DNA from: Synergistaceae bacterium
GTDB taxonomy: Bacteria; Synergistota; Synergistia; Synergistales; Synergistaceae
Reading direction: 5' to 3'
Length of the DNA: 17,043 nt
NCBI GenBank assembly: GCA_030531285.1
Contig: JAUNNW010000010.1
Coordinates: forward strand, 1-17,043
The notes below the pieces were generated by a model that was not told the origin of the DNA, did no database searches, and saw only the letters and a program-made list of their open reading frames with translations. Position 1 is the first letter of the stretch. Every line of letters starts with the position of its first letter. Shown piece after piece: positions 1 through 8,253 of this stretch. Made by a program: the position numbers and the translations under genes.

Positions 1-734
1 AGGATTTCCTCGGCATTAACGATCCTTTGCAGCTTGCGGAGGCAACAGCGATTATGCGCAGAAGGATAGTGCGCGGCTGGCTGCTTAAGGGCGTTCGCTG
101 CGCGGATCCTGACAGCATTTGGATCGGTCCCAGGGTTGAGCTTGAAGAAGATATTTTTATTGCGCCGTTCGTGCAGCTTTACGGCGTTTCCAAGGTAGAG
201 CACGGCAGCAGGATAGGGAGCTTTACGGTATTGAGAAATTCTTCCGTCGGCAGCGATACGAATATTGTCGGCAATGTCAGAATGGACGACAGCAGCGTGG
301 GAAATAAATGCAGCGTAGGTCCTTTCGTGTTTATGAGAAACAATACGCGGCTTGACGATACGGCACTTGCTGGACGCTACGTTGAGATTAAGAACAGCCA
401 CGTTTCATCCGGTGCAAAGGTGCCTCATCTTTCCTATATAGGCGACGCTGAAATAGGAGAAAATACAAATATAGGCGCAGGCACGATTACGTGCAATTAT
501 GACGGACATGACAAGAGTCCGACAACGATAGGCAGCAACTGCCTGATAGGCAGCGACACGATGATTGTTGCCCCCGTGGTTATAGGTAACAAGGTTTCGA
601 CGGCTGCTGGTTCCGTTATTACAGAGGATATTCCTGACGAGGCTCTCGGGGTTGGAAGAGCCCGCCAGAAAAATATCACGGGATGGAGATCCCGCTTGGA
701 AAACGCATGGAAAAACAAGGGAGGAAACAAGTAA
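1..734 (+). CDS. glmU: Bifunctional UDP-GlcNAc pyrophosphorylase / GlcN-1-P acetyltransferase, C-terminal part
   Basis: This is the 3' part of glmU; the reading frame is open from base 3 to the TAA at 732-734, about 243 residues. GlmU acetylates glucosamine-1-phosphate and then uridylates it to UDP-GlcNAc, the cytoplasmic precursor of peptidoglycan and lipid A. The visible part starts at the linker (GINDPLQLAEA) that follows the pyrophosphorylase domain. It continues through the left-handed beta-helix of hexapeptide repeats, with the acetyltransferase signature HLSYIGDAEIG and NIGAGTITCNYDG, and the C-terminal GVGRARQKNITGW. An internal TTG at 27 is not the start, because homology continues upstream of it. 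The usual RPGT-like segment reads RNNT here (336-347), keeping the arginine. The stop overlaps the prs ATG by one base, so the two are probably co-translated. The N-terminal domain lies outside the window. Confidence 0.95.
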   Translation, partial: DFLGINDPLQLAEATAIMRRRIVRGWLLKGVRCADPDSIWIGPRVELEEDIFIAPFVQLYGVSKVEHGSRIGSFTVLRNSSVGSDTNIVGNVRMDDSSVGNKCSVGPFVFMRNNTRLDDTALAGRYVEIKNSHVSSGAKVPHLSYIGDAEIGENTNIGAGTITCNYDGHDKSPTTIGSNCLIGSDTMIVAPVVIGNKVSTAAGSVITEDIPDEALGVGRARQKNITGWRSRLENAWKNKGGNK

Positions 735-1708
735 TGGCTGACCAGGCACTGTCAATCAAGGTGTTCTCGGGTTCCGCTCACAAGGCTTTTGCAGACAGCG
801 TATGTATGAATTTGGGAATACCGGTTTCAGCATCAAAACTTTTCAGATTTTCAGATCAGGAAATTGGCGTTTCTGTTGAGGAGAGCGTAAGAGGCACTGA
901 TGTTTATATCGTACAGCCAACCTGCGAACCTGCCAACGAACGCCTTATGGAGCTTTTCATTATGATTGATGCGCTCAGAAGAGCGTCAGCTTACAGAATT
1001 AACGTTGTAATGCCGTATTTCGGCTATGCGCGTCAGGACAGAAAAACCCGCGCACGCGAACCGATTACTGCAAAACTTATGGCAAATCTTATTCAGAAAG
1101 CCGGAGCAGACAGGGTTATATCTGCAGATCTCCATGCGGGCCAGATTCAGGGTTTCTTTGATATTCCCGTTGACCATCTCACCGGAATTCCTCTTCTTGC
1201 TTCTTATTTCTGCAACACGCTCAAAAATCAGGTTGAAGAAGGCAACCTCATCGTTGTTTCCCCGGACATCGGAGGAGTTGCAAGAGCCAGAAAATTCGCA
1301 ACGCAGCTCGGACACAACACGGAACTGGCAATCGTTGACAAACGCCGCTCACACGAAATCGCAAACCTTTGCGAGGTAATGGAGATTATCGGAGATGTTA
1401 AAGGAAAGACAGCCGTTCTCGTTGATGATATAATAGACACGGCGGGCACGATGTGCAAAGCGGCGGCAGCCATTAAAGAGAGAGGTGCAACGGAAGTATA
1501 TGCCTGCGCAACACACGGCGTTCTCTCTGGGCCGGCTATCGACCGTATCCGCGAATCAGTGCTGAAGGAACTTATAATTACGGATACTATTCCGCTTCCT
1601 GAGGAAAAGAAACTTGACAAAATTGAGGTTCTCTCAATAGCCCCTCTGTTTGCGGAAGTAATCAGAAGAGTTCATTCGGAAGAATCCGTAAGTATTCTGT
1701 TCCGTTAG
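734..1708 (+). CDS. prs: Ribose-phosphate pyrophosphokinase (PRPP synthetase)
   Basis: Converts ribose-5-phosphate and ATP to PRPP, the precursor of purines, pyrimidines, NAD, histidine and tryptophan. The 324 residues match the usual 310-320 of class I enzymes. Visible motifs are the ATP-binding flexible-loop region RQDRKTRAREPI (from residue 100), SADLHAGQIQGFF with its conserved histidine, SPDIGGVARAR, and the PRPP-binding loop DDIIDTAGT (residues 231-239). I place the start at ATG 734 because GGAGG at 720-724 sits about 9 bases upstream and the protein then begins MADQALSIKVFSG, as expected for the family. An in-frame upstream ATG at 683 lies inside glmU and would add an unrelated 17-residue tail. 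The start overlaps the glmU stop by one base, and glmU-prs-ctc is a well known bacterial gene order. Confidence 0.97.
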   Translation: MADQALSIKVFSGSAHKAFADSVCMNLGIPVSASKLFRFSDQEIGVSVEESVRGTDVYIVQPTCEPANERLMELFIMIDALRRASAYRINVVMPYFGYARQDRKTRAREPITAKLMANLIQKAGADRVISADLHAGQIQGFFDIPVDHLTGIPLLASYFCNTLKNQVEEGNLIVVSPDIGGVARARKFATQLGHNTELAIVDKRRSHEIANLCEVMEIIGDVKGKTAVLVDDIIDTAGTMCKAAAAIKERGATEVYACATHGVLSGPAIDRIRESVLKELIITDTIPLPEEKKLDKIEVLSIAPLFAEVIRRVHSEESVSILFR

Positions 1709-1747
1709 AATAAATCTAAAGGCAAATTATTTTAGGAGGAAACAATT

Positions 1748-2407
1748 ATGGCAGCTAAAAGAAAAATGAACCAGAAATTTGACTTTACTAAGAGAACTGC
1801 TACGGGCAAAGGCGTTTGCAGAAAAATACGTTCCAAAAACGTGCTTCCTGTGGTGCTTTACGGACCGGATTTCAAAGAGGGACTGGCCGGAACGGTTGAC
1901 GCAAAATCAATTTCAGCAATAGCGAACAGCCCGTTCCACGAAACGACGGTTGTTACCCTCGTTATGGAAGACGGAAGTTCATATCAGGCTCTTCTCAGAG
2001 ATATACAGCGTCATCCGCTTACACAGCAGCTTCGCCATATCGACTTCTATGAAGTCATAGCCGGACACAAAATTAAGGTTGAAATTCCTGTAAAGGCAAT
2101 TAACAAAGACATCTGCAAAGGCATTAAAGAAGGCGGCGTACTCGAAACAGCGGCACGCAATGTTGAAATCGAAGTCGAACCTGCAAACATTCCTGAAGAC
2201 ATCATCGTCGACCTTGCAGAGCTCGAACTTGGTGCAGAAGTATTTGTCAAAGATCTTCAGGTTCCCGAAGGCATTACCTTCATTACCGATGCTGAACAGC
2301 TTATCTTCCATATTGTAACACCGAAATCAATGGTATCGGCTGAAGAAGAAACGGAAGAACCCAAAGAAGTAGAAGTAGTAGCCAAGGGTAAGAAAGAAGA
2401 GGCATAG
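1748..2407 (+). CDS. rplY: 50S ribosomal protein L25, long Ctc/TL5 form
   Basis: Binds 5S rRNA in the large ribosomal subunit; the long form is the general stress protein Ctc of Bacillus or TL5 of Thermus. The 219 residues hold the N-terminal L25 beta-barrel, ending near the conserved HIDFYEV (residues 97-103). The C-terminal TL5-type domain follows, including GVLETAARNVEIEVEP and the DIIVDLAELELG region. A charged Glu/Lys-rich tail of about 25 residues closes the protein and is probably disordered. The ATG at 1748 is supported by a strong Shine-Dalgarno AGGAGG 7-8 bases upstream. The 39-base gap after prs contains no obvious promoter or terminator, so it probably shares the glmU-prs transcript. 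The stop codon lies in the left arm of a small hairpin (2406-2425) that could couple its translation to pth. Confidence 0.95.
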   Translation: MAAKRKMNQKFDFTKRTATGKGVCRKIRSKNVLPVVLYGPDFKEGLAGTVDAKSISAIANSPFHETTVVTLVMEDGSSYQALLRDIQRHPLTQQLRHIDFYEVIAGHKIKVEIPVKAINKDICKGIKEGGVLETAARNVEIEVEPANIPEDIIVDLAELELGAEVFVKDLQVPEGITFITDAEQLIFHIVTPKSMVSAEEETEEPKEVEVVAKGKKEEA

Positions 2408-2425
2408 TCCTTATTTTACAGGACT
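2406..2425 (+). promoter_or_regulatory. Small hairpin at the rplY stop / pth ribosome binding site
   Basis: AGTCCT (2406-2411) and AGGACT (2420-2425) are perfect inverted repeats around an 8-base loop. The left arm starts inside the rplY stop codon, and the right arm carries the only AGGA-like ribosome binding site of pth, 11 bases before its ATG. There is no following T run, so it is not an intrinsic terminator. A plausible role is translational coupling, with a ribosome finishing rplY opening the hairpin. This is inference; a six-pair stem can arise by chance. Confidence 0.35.
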
Positions 2426-2435
2426 CTGAGTAAAT

Positions 2436-3029
2436 ATGAAGCTCATCGTCGGACTTGGCAATCCCGGGGTTGAGTATGCATGGACGCGGCATAATTCCGG
2501 CTGGCTGATGCTTGACGGATTTCTGTCGCGCCTTTCGCTTTCAGCACCTCGGAACAAATTTCGCGGCGATTTCTGGGGACCGGTGCTTCACCTCGGTGAA
2601 AGACTGTCCTTTCTGAAACCTCATACATACATGAATCTCAGCGGTCTTTCCGTGCTTGAGGCAGTAAATTATCAGAACATAGAACCGCAGGACGTTCTGG
2701 TGATCTTTGATGACGTATCTCTGCCGGTTGGAAAACTGAGAATGAGAGAAAAAGGCAGTGCAGGCGGACAGAACGGAATGAAATCCATAATTGCCGCCTT
2801 GAATACGCTTGAAATTCCGCGTCTCCGCGTTGGCATAGGTATGCCTAAAAGCAGGGGAGACATGGCGGAATGGGTGTTGGGAACAATTCCGAAAAAACAG
2901 CGCGATATTTACGACAAGCTTAACGATGCCGCTTGGAGCGCTGTCGAGCTTTGGATAAAGGGCGACGTACAGAACGCAATGAACAGGATTAACGGCATTT
3001 CTTTTGAAGAAGAGTTTTTAAACGACTGA
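2436..3029 (+). CDS. pth: Peptidyl-tRNA hydrolase
   Basis: Cleaves the ester bond of peptidyl-tRNAs dropped from stalled ribosomes and recycles the tRNA in the cytoplasm. The 197 residues match the family length. All active-site elements are present: LGNPG with Asn9, TRHNSGW with catalytic His19, KPHTYMNLSG with Asn67, FDDVSLPVG with Asp92, and KGSAGGQNGMKSI with Asn113. The position after GG that is His in the E. coli enzyme is Gln here. The ATG at 2436 is fixed by the N-terminal MKLIVGLGNPG; its Shine-Dalgarno is weak and lies in the arm of a small hairpin. It follows rplY by 28 bases and ends one base before a possible TTG start of mfd. This matches the ctc-pth-mfd order of Bacillus, without the small fin gene. 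Confidence 0.97.
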   Translation: MKLIVGLGNPGVEYAWTRHNSGWLMLDGFLSRLSLSAPRNKFRGDFWGPVLHLGERLSFLKPHTYMNLSGLSVLEAVNYQNIEPQDVLVIFDDVSLPVGKLRMREKGSAGGQNGMKSIIAALNTLEIPRLRVGIGMPKSRGDMAEWVLGTIPKKQRDIYDKLNDAAWSAVELWIKGDVQNAMNRINGISFEEEFLND

Positions 3030-3045
3030 TTTGTTTTTCAAATTT

Positions 3046-6000
3046 ATGGCTTACGGCAGTATCTTGAATTCTTCCACCATATTTTCCGCTGACTCACGGC
3101 TGTGGAACGTCAGCGCGGCGGTGCATATCCCCTCGGAAGGAGCTCTGCGCTGCTGGATGTGTAGAGACGCTGACGCGCCTCTGCTTGTGCTTTTCCCTGA
3201 CTCACGGAGGGCAAGGGATTTTGTCTGCGATGCAAAAGAGCTGAAACTGTTCAAAAATCCTGAGGTGCTTCCCGAGTTCGTTTTTACCGATGAAGACACG
3301 CAGAACACTGCTTCCAGCGCCAAAAGAGGCTCCGTTATGTCGCGTTTTAAGAGCGGGGCAACTGACGTACTTGTGTCAACTCCGTCAGCCCTTACTGCGC
3401 CGTTTCTGCTCGGAGGGGACAATTTTGAGCTTGCCTGCGGTGAAACCGTTGACAGACGGCAGCTTGTTGCGTGGCTTGAAGGCAAAGGCTACGAACGGTG
3501 TGATCTTGTATGGTCTCCGGGGCAGTTTGCCCTGCGAGGCAGCATCGTTGACGTATTCAGTCCGTCGGACAGTTATCCGATGCGCATTGAATTTTTTGAT
3601 GACGAAATTGAAAGTTTGAGACGCTTCGTGTCCGATACGCAGAAAAGTCTCGGAACAGTACCGTATGCAGCACTGCAGGGACTTAACGGCAGCGATTCCG
3701 CAAAGTTTTACGAGATGTTTCCGGCGAATATGAAGGTAATGTATTTTGACCCCGCTGCGCTTGATTTCGCCGCAGAAAACGACGAATGGCTCAGAAGCAA
3801 TCTGGCAGCCGATGCAGGTATGGATATTTCTGACTGGCCTCTTTGGCAGGGCGTCAGACAGTGTCTGTCAAAATACGGGCAGCTTCGCGCTGTGCGCGAT
3901 ATTGACAAAGCAGACGTGCGTATTGACGTCGTGCCATTCCCATATTTCAGGGGAAAAAACGCGGAGCTGAACGCGTTTTGTTCAAATCTCGCTAAGGAAG
4001 GCTTTAAAATAACCGCCTTTTCAGACACCGAAGCAAACATAAACTGGGCGGAAAAGTGCGGTTATCAGACACAAAGAGGCCTGCTTTCGGGCGGTTTTGT
4101 CGACCGAAGCAGCAAAATAGCGGTTATTACAGACGTTGAACTGTCCGGAATGTCAATCCGTTCCGGAGGCGCGGAAAAAAGAGCGCCCAAAGACTGGGGA
4201 GAGGCTTTGTGTATAGGACAGTGGGTAACACATGAGGACTACGGATTGGCGCACTATGCCGGGAGTCAGCTTGTGGAAACGCCGTCAGGTCTTCAGGAAT
4301 ACATTGCACTTAATTTCGCAAATGAACAGAGACTTCTCGTGCCTCTGATGCAGTTTTACAAGATTTCGCCGTACGTTCCCTACCCAGGGGAAGAACCGGC
4401 TGCCGATACGTTGCGCGGAACACGTTGGAAAAAATCCTCAGAGGAAGCGCGCGAAGTAGCTGCGCAGGCGGCTAAGGATTTGTCTGAAATATACGCAAAG
4501 CGCAAGCTGAGCAGCGGTTATAAATTTGAACCTCACAGAGACATGATGAAGGAACTGGAGGACGGTTTCAGTTACACAGAAACAGCAGACCAACTCAAAG
4601 CAATAAACGACGTAATCTGCGACATGGAATCGGCAGCTCCTATGGATAGGCTGCTCGTCGGCGACGTCGGCTTCGGCAAAACAGAAGTGGCCCTGCGAGC
4701 TGCGGGGGAGGCGGCTTTCTGCGGGAAGCAGACTGCGCTGCTTGTCCCCACGACCCTGCTCGCAAGTCAGCATTATCAGACGTTTGTGTCGCGTTTTGCC
4801 TCGCTTCCGGTACGCGTTGAAGTAATTTCAAGATTTGTGCCAGCAAAAAAACAGGAAGAGATTCTCAAAGACCTCACGGACGGCAAGGTTGATATACTTA
4901 TAGGTACACACAGGCTGTTAAGCGGTGACGTAACCTTTAAAAATCTGGGGCTGCTTATAGTGGACGAAGAACACCGTTTCGGTGTTCTGCACAAGGAAAA
5001 GCTGAAAAAGCTTACCCCCGGTGTTGACGTGCTTATGCTTTCCGCAACTCCTATTCCGCGCTCTCTGTCGCTTTCGCTGAGCGGTCTTCGTGACATATCG
5101 CTGCTTGAAACGCCGCCGCAAAAAAGGCTGCCGGTTATCACGGTTGTTCGCCGCTGGTCGGAGGAACTGCTGAAAAGCGCAGTATATCGCGAAAAAAACA
5201 GGGGCGGTCAGATATTTTTCATTCACAACAGAATAAAGGATATTCAGGAACAGGCAGTTATGCTTAAACGGCTCTTCCCGAAGCTGAACATTGCCGCAGC
5301 GCACAGCAAAACTTCGGAAGCAGAGCTTGAAAACATTATGGATAAATTTACGCGCGGTGAAATAGACATTTTACTTTGCACTACAATAGTCGAAAGCGGG
5401 CTGGACATTCCGTCGGCAAATACGATGATAGTAGACGATGCCCACGAACTTGGGATTGCGCAGATGTATCAGCTGCGGGGGCGCGTGGGACGCAGGGAAG
5501 AACAGGCATACGCTTTTTTCTTTTATCCCGATGATGTTAAGCTTTCCCGTGAAGCAGAAGAGAGACTTGACGCAATAGCCGAACTTGATGAACTCGGCGC
5601 AGGTTACAGGCTGGCACAGGCAGATCTTCAGCTGCGCGGCGGCGGGGACGTAATAGGTACGGCACAGCATGGGCACGGTATGAAAATCGGTTATCATAAT
5701 TACTGCGATATGCTTTCGGAAGAAATTGCCAGGCTTAAGGGAGAAACAAGGCATTACGCAGACGTTCAGATAGCATTTCCATTGACTGTACCGCCAGAAT
5801 ATCTGCCTCAGGAAAATCTGCGCGTGGCTTTTTACAGGCGTATGCTGAAACTTGATTCACTTACGGAAGAGCTTGAACTTCGTGCCGAAACAGAAGACCG
5901 TTTCGGAAGAATCCCGGCTGGTGTCGATATGCTTCTTAAGCTTAACGCCGTAAGGGCTGAACTTGCCTCGTACGGCATAAACAAAATAACAATTAACAGG

Positions 6001-6177
6001 GATGAATGCTGTCTGTACGGAGACATTTCGGCAATACGCACCGAATTGAAGCTTCCGGTCGGATGGTTTGTAAAAGCGGACGGTTCTGTCTACGGGCACG
6101 GAGGCTGCCGCGGAATAAATGAACTGTACTCTGCAATAAATGAAACAAAACGCAACAAATCTGCTACAATAACGTAA
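3046..6177 (+). CDS. mfd: Transcription-repair coupling factor
   Basis: Recognises RNA polymerase stalled at DNA lesions, pushes it off with its ATP-driven translocase and recruits UvrA. The N-terminal third is UvrB-like (SPGQFALRGSIVDVFSPSD, then a beta-rich segment). An RNA-polymerase-interacting domain lies near residues 385-455 (THEDYGLAHY, His396). Two RecA-like motor domains follow, with Walker A GDVGFGKT (539-546), DEEH box (640-643), LSATPIPRSL, TTIVESGLDIP and LRGRVGRREEQAYAFFFY. LRGGGDVIG and a C-terminal domain that normally masks UvrA binding come last. At 1043 residues it is about 100 shorter than the E. coli protein, mostly in the N-terminal part. Neither ATG 3046 nor an in-frame TTG at 3031 has a Shine-Dalgarno sequence. 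I prefer the ATG; translation probably couples to pth, which ends at 3029. Confidence 0.95.
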   Translation: MAYGSILNSSTIFSADSRLWNVSAAVHIPSEGALRCWMCRDADAPLLVLFPDSRRARDFVCDAKELKLFKNPEVLPEFVFTDEDTQNTASSAKRGSVMSRFKSGATDVLVSTPSALTAPFLLGGDNFELACGETVDRRQLVAWLEGKGYERCDLVWSPGQFALRGSIVDVFSPSDSYPMRIEFFDDEIESLRRFVSDTQKSLGTVPYAALQGLNGSDSAKFYEMFPANMKVMYFDPAALDFAAENDEWLRSNLAADAGMDISDWPLWQGVRQCLSKYGQLRAVRDIDKADVRIDVVPFPYFRGKNAELNAFCSNLAKEGFKITAFSDTEANINWAEKCGYQTQRGLLSGGFVDRSSKIAVITDVELSGMSIRSGGAEKRAPKDWGEALCIGQWVTHEDYGLAHYAGSQLVETPSGLQEYIALNFANEQRLLVPLMQFYKISPYVPYPGEEPAADTLRGTRWKKSSEEAREVAAQAAKDLSEIYAKRKLSSGYKFEPHRDMMKELEDGFSYTETADQLKAINDVICDMESAAPMDRLLVGDVGFGKTEVALRAAGEAAFCGKQTALLVPTTLLASQHYQTFVSRFASLPVRVEVISRFVPAKKQEEILKDLTDGKVDILIGTHRLLSGDVTFKNLGLLIVDEEHRFGVLHKEKLKKLTPGVDVLMLSATPIPRSLSLSLSGLRDISLLETPPQKRLPVITVVRRWSEELLKSAVYREKNRGGQIFFIHNRIKDIQEQAVMLKRLFPKLNIAAAHSKTSEAELENIMDKFTRGEIDILLCTTIVESGLDIPSANTMIVDDAHELGIAQMYQLRGRVGRREEQAYAFFFYPDDVKLSREAEERLDAIAELDELGAGYRLAQADLQLRGGGDVIGTAQHGHGMKIGYHNYCDMLSEEIARLKGETRHYADVQIAFPLTVPPEYLPQENLRVAFYRRMLKLDSLTEELELRAETEDRFGRIPAGVDMLLKLNAVRAELASYGINKITINRDECCLYGDISAIRTELKLPVGWFVKADGSVYGHGGCRGINELYSAINETKRNKSATIT

Positions 6178-6190
6178 GGAGGTCGGTGCA

Positions 6191-7006
6191 ATGAGCGATA
6201 AGGCGAGAAACGCGGAAGAGTTTAACAGGCTGCTTGACATTATGAAAAGACTGCGTGCACCCGGCGGCTGTCCGTGGGACAGAGAGCAGAATTATCTTTC
6301 GCTCAGGCGTTACATTATAGAAGAGGCATACGAGCTTATTGAAGCAATCGAAAGCGGCGACGTAGACAATATGACCGAAGAATGCGGAGACCTTTTGCTT
6401 CAGGTTGTTTTTGTGTCAACAATAGCCGAAGAACGCCGTGATTTTGACGTATGCGACGTTATGAATTATATAAGCAGCAAGCTTGTGCGCAGACATCCTC
6501 ACGTTTTCGGCGGTGTGTCCGTTGAAAACAGTGATGAAGTGCTTAAAAACTGGGAAAAGATAAAATCAACGGAGCGCAAAGAAAAGAAAAAGGATGATTC
6601 TGTCATTGCCGGAGTACCGAGGGCGCTTCCGGCTCTGCTTCGTTCCTTCAGAATACAGGAACGCGCTGCCAAGGTTGGCTTCGACTGGCCTAAAAATCAT
6701 ATAGAGGACGTGCTTGCCAAGGTGGACGAGGAGCTTGCCGAGGTTAAAGAAGCAATAAACTCAGGAAGCAGTGAAGCGATTGCAGACGAACTCGGCGACG
6801 TGCTTTTTATTGTCACCAATCTTGCAAGACACCTCAAGACAGACCCGGAAATTGCGCTGCATCAGGCAACTGACAAATTTGCGAGACGTTTTAGGCTCGT
6901 GGAAAAAGCGGTGCAGGAAAGCGGTAAAAATTGGGATGATTTCAGTCTTGAAGAACTGGATAATTTATGGAAAGAGGCAAAGAAGAAATTACGCGCTGAA
7001 CAATAA
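6191..7006 (+). CDS. mazG: Nucleoside triphosphate pyrophosphohydrolase, two MazG domains
   Basis: Hydrolyses (deoxy)nucleoside triphosphates to monophosphates and pyrophosphate, clearing non-canonical nucleotides and affecting ppGpp-linked stress in E. coli. The 271 residues carry two MazG folds. The N-terminal one has LRAPGGCPWDREQ, the metal-binding pair EEAYE (44-48) and ECGD (64-67), and the family signature RRHPHVFG. The C-terminal one has DEELAE (179-184) and DELGD (199-203), so both sites keep their acidic ligands. A Lys/Glu-rich linker of about 15 residues separates them. The ATG at 6191 has an excellent Shine-Dalgarno, AAGGAGGT, just before it, and lies 13 bases past the mfd stop. 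In Bacillus a mazG-type gene (yabN) also lies just downstream of mfd, but is fused there to a methylase domain that is absent here. Confidence 0.95.
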   Translation: MSDKARNAEEFNRLLDIMKRLRAPGGCPWDREQNYLSLRRYIIEEAYELIEAIESGDVDNMTEECGDLLLQVVFVSTIAEERRDFDVCDVMNYISSKLVRRHPHVFGGVSVENSDEVLKNWEKIKSTERKEKKKDDSVIAGVPRALPALLRSFRIQERAAKVGFDWPKNHIEDVLAKVDEELAEVKEAINSGSSEAIADELGDVLFIVTNLARHLKTDPEIALHQATDKFARRFRLVEKAVQESGKNWDDFSLEELDNLWKEAKKKLRAEQ

Positions 7007-7036
7007 TGGCGCATGACACTAAAAGGAGAGACAGAA

Positions 7037-7270
7037 ATGACAACCGAAGAAAAAATCCAGAAAGTAATTGATGAAAAAATAACGCCGGCGCTTCAAACGC
7101 ACGGAGGAAATGTAACCTTTGAGAATTTTGACGAAGAAACCGGAATTCTCACAGTGTCGCTTATCGGTGCCTGCGGCACATGCCCGTACGCACAGGAAAC
7201 GCTCCGTATGACAGTCGAAGCGGTTATTATGGAAGACGTTCCGGAGGTCAAAGAAGTACGCCGCGCATAA
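7037..7270 (+). CDS. NifU C-terminal-domain protein (Fe-S cluster scaffold or carrier)
   Basis: A 77-residue stand-alone NifU C-terminal (Nfu) domain, expected to hold and pass on an iron-sulfur cluster through its CxxC pair. The visible core is ITPALQTHGGNVTF followed by GACGTCPYAQETL, with Cys46 and Cys49 as ligands, and a final acidic helix ending VPEVKEVRRA. The family consensus after the second Cys is usually P-S-S; here it is PYA. The start at ATG 7037 is chosen over an in-frame ATG at 7013 because AAGGAGAG lies 8-10 bases before 7037 and the family begins with this helix. It sits 30 bases after mazG and 5 bases before phoH. I cannot name a specific client protein; neighbouring genes here are not obvious Fe-S enzymes. 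Confidence 0.9.
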   Translation: MTTEEKIQKVIDEKITPALQTHGGNVTFENFDEETGILTVSLIGACGTCPYAQETLRMTVEAVIMEDVPEVKEVRRA

Positions 7271-7275
7271 CTGCA

Positions 7276-8253
7276 ATGGACAAGGAACTTACACCTCTGC
7301 TTTCTCACAACGAATCGATAGTGCAGTTGCTTGCCTCGCGCGAGGAAATTTTGCGCATGGTGGAGCAGAGTTTTCCTGTCAAAATTTTTGCCCGAGGCGA
7401 TTCGCTTGAAATACGCGGAGACGACAAGGAACTCACAGCCCGCATCGAAGATCTGCTTACGCAGTTCGCAGAACTGACGCTGAACGGGCAGAAGCTCAGC
7501 AGCGCTGAAATCCGCTACGGACTGCACCAAATCGGCAAAGGGGAGCGCGTTAATCTGCGCTCGCTCTACGATGACGTTATATGCGTGAGCAACAAGGGCA
7601 AACCAATACGCCCCTACACAAACGGACAGAAGGAATATATTTCCGCAATAAGGGAAAACGACATCACCTTTGCTATAGGTCCGGCTGGCACTGGCAAAAC
7701 CTACCTCGCGGTTGCGCAGGCGGTTGCGTTTCTTAAATCCGGCAAAGTCAACAGGCTTATACTCGTCCGTCCAGTAGTTGAAGCGGGAGAGAAGCTCGGC
7801 TATCTTCCGGGCGGACTGAATGATAAGGTTGAGCCGTATCTGCGCCCGATTTACGATGCTTTTTACAATTTGATACCGGCTGAAAAATTTAACCGCTATT
7901 TTGAAAAAGGGGTAATAGAGCTTGCTCCGCTTGCCTACATGAGAGGCAGAACGCTTGACGACAGCTTCATTATTCTTGACGAGGCACAGAATACGACCCC
8001 GGAACAGATGAAAATGTTCCTTACCCGTCTCGGCTTCGGATCAAAAGCGGTAATCACCGGAGATATTACGCAGGTTGACCTTCCGGGTAACAAGGAATCA
8101 GGGCTTAGAATTATACGCGACATTCTGAAAGACATTGAAGGCATAGCCTTCGTAAATCTTACAAACAACGACGTTGTGCGTCACGAGATAGTACAGCGCA
8201 TCGTAAAGGCGTATGAGGAATATGATGAGAGAAAAAGACAGCAGAACGTTTAA
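7276..8253 (+). CDS. phoH: PhoH-family ATPase (PhoL/YbeZ type)
   Basis: A P-loop ATPase resembling a helicase core, genetically and physically linked to YbeY and rRNA handling in several bacteria; its exact biochemical role is unsettled. The 325 residues hold an N-terminal KH-like segment (about 20-85, FARGDSLEIRGD). The ATPase follows, with Walker A GPAGTGKT (135-142), RPVVEAGEKLGYLPG, the ribosome-associated signature YMRGRTLDDSFIILDEAQN with Walker B DEAQ (235-238), and VITGDITQVDLP. The start at ATG 7276 lies 5 bases after the preceding stop, with no clear Shine-Dalgarno, so translation is probably coupled. An upstream in-frame extension to 7180 overlaps the NifU gene and has no family match. 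Its 3' end overlaps the next gene by about 30-40 bases, and ybeY lies one gene further, as in Bacillus. Confidence 0.95.
   Translation: MDKELTPLLSHNESIVQLLASREEILRMVEQSFPVKIFARGDSLEIRGDDKELTARIEDLLTQFAELTLNGQKLSSAEIRYGLHQIGKGERVNLRSLYDDVICVSNKGKPIRPYTNGQKEYISAIRENDITFAIGPAGTGKTYLAVAQAVAFLKSGKVNRLILVRPVVEAGEKLGYLPGGLNDKVEPYLRPIYDAFYNLIPAEKFNRYFEKGVIELAPLAYMRGRTLDDSFIILDEAQNTTPEQMKMFLTRLGFGSKAVITGDITQVDLPGNKESGLRIIRDILKDIEGIAFVNLTNNDVVRHEIVQRIVKAYEEYDERKRQQNV

Noticed and set aside
683..733. Upstream ATG for prs
   Set aside because: It lies inside glmU without a ribosome binding site; ATG 734 has a good SD and the conserved N-terminus.
1709..1747. Separate promoter for rplY in the prs-rplY gap
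   Set aside because: The gap is only 39 bases, and no hexamer pair with proper spacing is visible.
7180..7275. N-terminal extension of PhoH
   Set aside because: It overlaps the well supported NifU-domain gene in another frame and has no similarity to the family N-terminus.
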